64,000 nucleotides of DNA from Aurifilum marmelostoma. Its lineage: Eukaryota; Ascomycota; Sordariomycetes; Diaporthales; Cryphonectriaceae. Location: contig JAMXSV010000003.1 in assembly GCA_027559495.1 (NCBI GenBank), forward strand, positions 682,001 through 746,000, written 5' to 3'. The notes under the pieces were generated by a model. That model was not told where the DNA came from. It did no database searches and was given only the letters and a program-made list of their open reading frames with translations. Both the position numbers and the translations under genes were made by a program. Positions 57,880 through 64,000 of this stretch are shown here, one piece after another. How positions within the stretch are numbered: position 1 is the first letter of the stretch; each line of letters starts with the position of its first letter.

Positions 57880-58119
57880 GACGAGCACCCCCCGGAGAAC
57901 GGAGACGGCAGCGAGATGAAACAGCAACAGGCCAAGGACTCGAACGGAGAGAACAAGAACGAGGCTCAAGTCGAGGGTCAGTCTCACAGTGGAGACTCCA
58001 AGGTTGTCGCCCAGAGCGTCGAGGGCCCTCGCTACAACCGCAATGTCCGCAAGCGCGCTGTGAGGAAGAGGGATCAGAAGAAGTGCGAGGGAAACCCGGA
58101 GGACTGCACAACCAAGTAG
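57880..58119 (+). other. in-frame open extension after the IES2 stop
   Basis: 79 sense codons directly after the TAG at 57877-57879, in the same register, ending at TAG 58117-58119. Codons are biased as in the gene body. The peptide is hydrophilic with a basic end (YNRNVRKRAVRKRDQKK). Confidence 0.5.
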
Positions 58120-61100
58120 GGTGGGAATGGAGACCCCTTACTCCCGACATGTATTGCTCTCCATCTCGAAAGTATCCCCATCGATTGCAAAACGGTTATT
58201 CGGAACCTATCCAGTACGAACTTGGCGACGACACAACCACCCACATGAGGATTTAGAAGGGCATGGAGCAATTCAGCAACGACACGGGAGGATCAGAAGG
58301 GAATTTTTACACAACTTCATCGCTTGCTATTCGGCGGCACGCTTTAGCAAGGGGTGAGGCAACTTGTCATCTGCGCGTGCAATTCTTTTTCCTTTCTGTT
58401 CGCTTTTCTTTTTGCTCGGGAGTCTGGACAGGGTGGGAAAACATGGAATTGGATGGGTTTTTTTCTTTTTCAAAGCGCTTTTGCGTTTTTCTTCAACGCA
58501 TCGGGTTCTTTCCAAGTCCTTTTTCAAATAGAGCTGTAGCGCATTCCGAATTCAATGCCAATGACAAGATTGATATTGCAGTTCGTTCTGGACGGATGCT
58601 TTGCCGTGTCTCGTAGGGCTATCGAGGAGCTCAGCCATACATACCGTGAGGTTTTCTTTCTAGAGGAGCTCGTCCCTCGAACACTGACTGAGACCTAGAG
58701 GGTGGCGGATCGTTTGACTGGGGTGCCTTCTTCGCGGCAGGCGGACTAGCTGCAGACGCGTACGTGATACGCGTCGAGCCGGACGGGGCGCAGGATGGAC
58801 GGAAGAGGTAGACGCGTCGAAATCAGGATGGATGACTCGGGCGAGGGGATTGTCGAGGCAACCGTGGCATGCAGGCCTCGGACGAAGAGGCTGGTCTTGA
58901 CTTCTTGAATCAGGTCGTTTGCTTTCATGGTTGTGCCATTGCAATCTCCTGCTAGCCCTGCCATGACGAGAAAGAGCCTACAGTAGCTGAATACGTGCAT
59001 GCGACGAGCCCGAGCAAACAAGATCCGCGTTACGTGTTCAAACATCTCGGCCTGGACAAGTGAAGCGTTTGACAGTGCGCGCAGCCCTGCCCTGTGTCGG
59101 CTGCCCGTGTGGCTCCAGAGTGATTACCCCGTCTATTGTCTATGAGAGGCTCGCTGGGCACGAACAGAGCTTACATTTAGGTCAAGATGTTGTCAGTAGT
59201 TCTCAGTCTGGATCTGTAACTTGCCTCCCTGACGAGATGACGACGTGTGGACTCGCTTACCAGTTCGACCATCTGTCCTTGCCACCATCGACTTATTACC
59301 CTGCCGTGAGCTCTCTGGAGGATACGTTTTCTCGCACATTCTCTGTACGACTGTCATTATTCTGACGACACTTTTGCCCAGATTTCAGGCACCCACCTGA
59401 ATGAGGGAACAAGACATTCGCGAGGCTGCTTTCTCTCTATAACCAGTCACCCACGATCGTACCGGCTATTTCTTGTGATAGGGTTTTGCTTGGGAGTTCC
59501 ACGATCTCGTGACACTCTGTGAAACAACTTTCAAAAGTCAATAGACCGTTTCTGCGAACAAGAGGAGGGGTTTCTCGAAAGACCTGCCTCAGCTTTGGAA
59601 TATCTTGTAGAAACCTTCTTGTGGCTCTGCAGTCGTTTGATCGTGGCCTCGGGCCGGTCTCTGACGCCAGAGGCCCCCCCCCCCAGGCGCCCTCCGACAG
59701 CTCCTTTCTTCCTGCAAATGCAGCTTTCATGACTGTATACAACCGCGTACTTGGCAGCGGATAAGGCAAGCACAGGACATTCCTACTTGACGCCAATAGA
59801 CTGGTGCTGCCACGGCCCCTACATGGGCTGTTCCGTCTCGGCCGCAGACAAAGTTGAAGGTGCAGGCTACAGAGGGAGTATGTGATAAGTACAACGGGGC
59901 TCGTGAAAGGTCTCCATTCCCAGGCAACGTACGCAGTGTCAGCTAGAGAAGCTGCTGTTCATGCATGGACTTTTACTGCGCAGTCGTCGTTTTCTGAAAG
60001 CTCATTCCTTATGAATCCCCCATGTTCTCGAGTGGTCCTGTCGGACTACTCTAGAACTTTCAACTAGATATATACTCAATAGAATGGCTTGAATGGTTCC
60101 AGAAATGATCTATATGACATATTACCAAGCGCAGAGATGATCGTAAGAGAAGCCAGCAGGGCCGCCACAGGGTCGCTTTGGAAGCCCAGGTTTGATTATC
60201 TGGCACTGCCAACTAAGGGTAACACCTTACATTGACAGTGGCCAACCCTCCGTGCCTTTAATTGATGGCTTCTCAACGACATATGCTCAAATTTCCATGA
60301 TAGTACGATGTCATCTGAACATGTTGCCTACCAACTCGTGAGATACATACAGATGACGAGGCTGCGAGGCTACGATGGGGGTGCAGGGATTGCCCGGTCC
60401 ACGAGGTCAGGACCCTAACCCTCCTAACGTCGCCTTGTCGACCACATACTCGACCATTTACAGGTGTCAAGTCTCGTCTGGGCGAGGCATGACCAATGTA
60501 CCACACGGAAGAGATTCCTAATTTCAAAATGACACGAGAAAGCTTCAATTGAGGATCTGTTTGCGCGTATGTGCCGTTTCAACGTGGAGTGTGCTCCTGC
60601 GCAGTTATTAACCAGCCTGTCTGTCCGACCATGAAGGCGCGTCGTGTGTTGAAATGTCAGGGCACAGGCAGTCAGGCCGTTCCACGTGAGCTCCATACCA
60701 TGATTTTATGTCATATCCCCTCTAATGACGCTCATACTTCCTAGATGTCTCCTTTCCACTCTGATAGGTAGATCAAAGCACGACAAGTCTGCACTTCGAC
60801 CCCCGAGAGACGTGTCTTCAACCACCAAGACGACACACAAGAAGAAACACGAAGAGAGAAAATGAAGGACTTGGAGGAGCCACGGGGGCCAAGAGTCATC
60901 TTCTTCACAAGGCGGCTGCGGACGCAGAGATGACAGCTGGAACTGATCCACGAACTGCAGGATCGCTTGGGAACTAGCTAAGTAACTCAGGTCGACAGAC
61001 CCCTTCATGGCAGACGCGTATACAAGTCAATTGTTGGTCATGGTGAGTAAAGACCCGCTAACGCCTATTTACTGGTATTGATCGCAGGCATTGTCGGGTC

Positions 61101-63130
61101 GGGTTTGCCTCCACCTCAAGAACACTGAGCGCTTCACAAGCCCCGGCCCCCTCCCACTGTCTTCAGTTGACACGCCAATTCTTCATCAACAGATACACAC
61201 GAATTTACCAGCACAGTAAAGCCGGTGGCATACTCAGTAAAGGGCACCATTGTGACTACAACGACAGTACGATTATTCCAATCATTGCGGGGGAGGACAG
61301 CACCTCCTCTAGATGAGGGCGGGGACAAAGGCCATTGGCGGTTTTGACACACGGTACATATGCGTACACTAAGTATGGTATGATAAATATACAAAGATGC
61401 CCTGGAGAGATGGTAAAGACTTAGTGCAGGAGGGCTAGGAGAAACAGTGGTATGTATGGTCGGAGGACTGCTCTGAAATAGTTGACGAGAGGCGAGAGCA
61501 GGACGGGCCTGTATACCAGTACATATCTCGTTTATGGGTGCAATTTACTTTATAGTAAAATACGGCTGTCCACTTGGCTGCCGATGAATGCATAAACTTT
61601 TCTGATCATTCTGTCAATATTGATGTCAAAGCTACTCCAGGATGCTGTTGAGGAGGGCACGGAGGTGCCTGTGGTAAATTGATGGTACTAGCGTACCGTA
61701 TGCACGTTGGTCAAGGTAACGCCTGTTTACAGATGGGTTGTTAGTAGTAAATAGACGCCTGTAAGATAACGAATAGGATGTATGGAATTTGCGAACAGAA
61801 CCATTGTTCGTATACACGTGTATTGAGGTGGGCCGGGGGGAGGCTGCGTTGTGGCATCTCCTACTATTAATGGGAATGCCCTCAAATTTTCAAACTCCTG
61901 CAGAAACTTTGCCATTTCATCTACAGGAAGAGAGAAAAGATCACACATGAGAGCACAGCCTGGAGACGACACCATCAGCTGCGCGATCCAGAAACGTTTC
62001 CCATCGATAGTGGCCCAAGCTTTTGGCTTGCAGGACCACCCCCCGCGGGTTCACGCCCAACCCTCCTACACACACCTACCTACCTCGACCTTGTTCTCTC
62101 GACCTCTCTCGACCTCTCTCTCTTCCTTCCTTCCACTCTCTCTCTTTCTTCAGCAAACCACAACATCAAAAACAGGTACGTACGATCACTTCCTTCTGCC
62201 AATTGATCCTTCTGCACCATCATCATCATCATCATCAACACCATCAACATCACCGCCTTCCCCTGCTCTGTGAGTTTTGAAGCCATTCCCAGCCCTGCAC
62301 CCCTTCACTACCACCATCCAGGCACCAGCACCACCCCTAAGCACTGCCCACATCTTAACGAAGCACTCTTCCCTTCACAAATACCAATCTGACACCAGCA
62401 GGCCGTCCTCCAGCGAGAACGGCTTGGCCCAATTGGCAAGTTCTGGTAAGCCTCACTCCCCCGAAACACCCTCCTGTCGTCTCTGCAGCCCAAAGAATGC
62501 CGTTCCTCAACATCACCTCTGCCCATCTCGCCCTCTCTCCCTCCCTCTCGCATGCCAGTCGAGAAGACGGCCTCAGAAATTAGTGAGAGCTCCCCTCCAG
62601 CCCGCAGCCTTGCACCTTTCTCAGGTCTCGCATATCACCGACCTGAGATTTTCCTGAAACTTTTCCCTGTCCATTTTCCGTGTGAAACCTTTCGATCTGA
62701 TCTGGACCTCACCTTGACCTGAACCTCACCTTCACTCTCACCTTGACCTGTCTCCCTCCCAGCCACCAGCACCCATCTTCCACCTTCCATTCTTTTCCTT
62801 CCTCCCTCCCTCCCTCCCCCTCTCTTTCCAGGTTGCAAGCAGCATCTACTACCCAGCAATTTCCTTCTTCAACCAACAACACCTTGATCCCTCTGCTTTC
62901 CCCCATCGCTGGACCACTTGAAGTCAACTGGTATGCCATCCTCCCAAGTCCAACATCGACGCCAATCCTCGACTGTGTTGCAGCCTTCACAGTATTCCTA
63001 CCTTCGAGAACATCCTCCCTCATTCTTGTGGCATGACAGTACAGCTGACCAGCATCTCTGAATGTTTAGAACACAACGACCAGAACCTTTTTTTCTTCTT
63101 CTTTTCCCGACCAACAACAACACAATCAAG
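58120..63130. other. intergenic, gene-poor 5 kb
   Basis: No gene is supported on either strand; frames are short and lack bias. Short CATCAT runs at 62217-62236 and CT-rich tracts at 62093-62150 and 62740-62830 look like the distal promoter and leader of the gene at 63131. A C9 run occurs near 59676. A single CCCTAACCCT at 60413-60422 is too short to be telomeric. Confidence 0.5.
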
Positions 63131-64000
63131 ATGTCCGCCATCACCACCCCCACCACCCCCACTGCCCCGGCCGCCAACAGCGTCCTAGACGCCGACAAGG
63201 TCCTCTCGGCCCTCGCGGCGGCCCGGATGTGCACCAACAACATCCGGAACTGGCAGCAGCGCCGGCTCACCACAGACAACGCGCTGCTGGCCGCGAGGGT
63301 CGACCAGAGAATCTCGGCAAGCCAGGCCGAGCGGCTTGCCGAGATGGCCTCCATCCGACGAGCGGTCGATGACGCCGTGGTCGAGAGGGAGCGCGCCATG
63401 GCGCGCGCCATCTCGATCAACGACCAGATCCAGCTCCTCTGGACGACCACCGGCCGGGCCACGAACGACGACAGCAGCATCCGTGACGGCGTCTATGCCG
63501 AGATCGACGCGCTGTCAGCTGAGCGCCAGCAGCTGATGGCCTCGATCGGCGAGCAGGACGCCGCGGCGTGGCTGCCTGGCTTTGTCCCCCTGCACGAGCG
63601 CGTGGCGGCAGAGAACAAGGCAGAGGAGGAGGCGACGACTCCTCTGTCTCCTCGTGCAGCTAGGGCGGAGGAGCAGGCAGTCACCGCCGGCAACGCCGAC
63701 GCCGACGCCGACGACAACGACAACAACAACAACAACGGCGCCACCACCACCGCGCCCTCTCCTGCTGGTCCCGCCGTCGTCGATGATGATGAGGAGGACT
63801 CAGACTCTCTCTTCGGCGACGGCGGCCAGCTCTCGTCTCCTGATGTCCAGGCTGGTTCCCCTCCAGCCACTGCTGCATCGGACGAGGAGAACGCACCAGC
63901 TGCTATGGCGGCTGGTGCTGCTTCCTCCGACGAGGTCAGTGGTGGTGCCAGCGCTGGCATGGCGAGCGGCGGTGCTGGTGTCGCCGGCACGGATGTTGCT
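63131..64000 (+). CDS. unrecognised Ala-rich protein, 3' end cut off
   Basis: An open frame of 290 codons runs from the ATG to the window edge without a stop. Residues about 20-150 are helical with probable coiled coils (DKVLSALAAARM, RISASQAERLAEMASIRRAV, ERAMARAISINDQIQLL). The following part is low-complexity: Ala, Asp-Asn repeats, acidic and Gly/Ser-rich. The leader is typical: TC-rich, then ACAACAACACAATCAAG before the ATG. No domain is recognised and no function is given. Codons are strongly C/G-ending, so it is likely real. Confidence 0.65.
   Translation, partial: MSAITTPTTPTAPAANSVLDADKVLSALAAARMCTNNIRNWQQRRLTTDNALLAARVDQRISASQAERLAEMASIRRAVDDAVVERERAMARAISINDQIQLLWTTTGRATNDDSSIRDGVYAEIDALSAERQQLMASIGEQDAAAWLPGFVPLHERVAAENKAEEEATTPLSPRAARAEEQAVTAGNADADADDNDNNNNNGATTTAPSPAGPAVVDDDEEDSDSLFGDGGQLSSPDVQAGSPPATAASDEENAPAAMAAGAASSDEVSGGASAGMASGGAGVAGTDVA

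Noticed and set aside
60413..60422. Telomere-like CCCTAACCCT (also near 16341)
   Set aside because: Less than two units; expected by chance.

Overview
The window looks like nuclear DNA of a filamentous ascomycete (Pezizomycotina, probably Sordariomycetes). Coding regions are GC-rich at third codon positions. Introns are short (about 50-170 nt) with GTRNGT donors and CTRAY-type branch points. Intergenic spaces are long and carry CT-rich leaders. The filamentous-fungus type Pex14/17 peroxin supports this. No rRNA, tRNA, CRISPR, plasmid or viral feature was found, and no transposable element was recognised.

Layout, left to right: an MFS transporter (+, 1.7-3.8 kb); a BTB/POZ protein (+, 5.1-5.9); a small mitochondrial protein (+, 7.3-7.8); a large JmjC/zinc-finger/AT-hook chromatin protein (-, 8.4-12.5), divergent from COQ2 (+, 13.4-14.6); ribosomal protein RPS23/uS12 (-, 15.0-15.6, probable 5'UTR intron to 15.89); an unrecognised coiled-coil/low-complexity protein (+, 17.2-18.2); a frameshifted alpha/beta hydrolase (+, 19.3-20.1); a doubtful ORF (-, 21.0-21.8); a membrane-anchored lectin-like beta-propeller protein with a broken 3' end (+, 24.4-25.9); GAPDH (+, 28.6-29.9); an SR-rich protein (-, 30.9-34.0); a class II histone deacetylase HDA1 with Arb2 domain (-, 35.4-37.9); an F-box protein (-, 39.2-40.6); BRX1 (-, 41.5-42.6); a Rab11/Ypt31 GTPase (-, 43.8-44.8); a 1460-aa chromodomain protein (+, 47.0-51.5); a Pex14/17 peroxin (-, 52.3-53.4); an IES2 (INO80 subunit) gene (+, 56.0-57.9); and the 5' end of an Ala-rich protein running off the window (+, 63.1-).

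Most genes are housekeeping: glycolysis, ubiquinone synthesis, ribosome production, vesicle traffic and peroxisome import. Four are chromatin factors: the JmjC protein, HDA1, the chromodomain protein and IES2. They sit in separate transcription units, so this is at most loose neighbourhood rather than a proven cluster. I saw no convincing new multi-gene system. The most unusual signals are coding-like sequence inside the last IES2 intron and beyond the IES2 stop, single-base breaks in the hydrolase and lectin genes, a 13-nt micro-exon in the Rab gene, a start-codon-only exon in the lectin gene, and the Chp1-like outline of the chromodomain protein. All exon limits were worked out by hand from splice signals, reading phase and family resemblance; none has transcript support.
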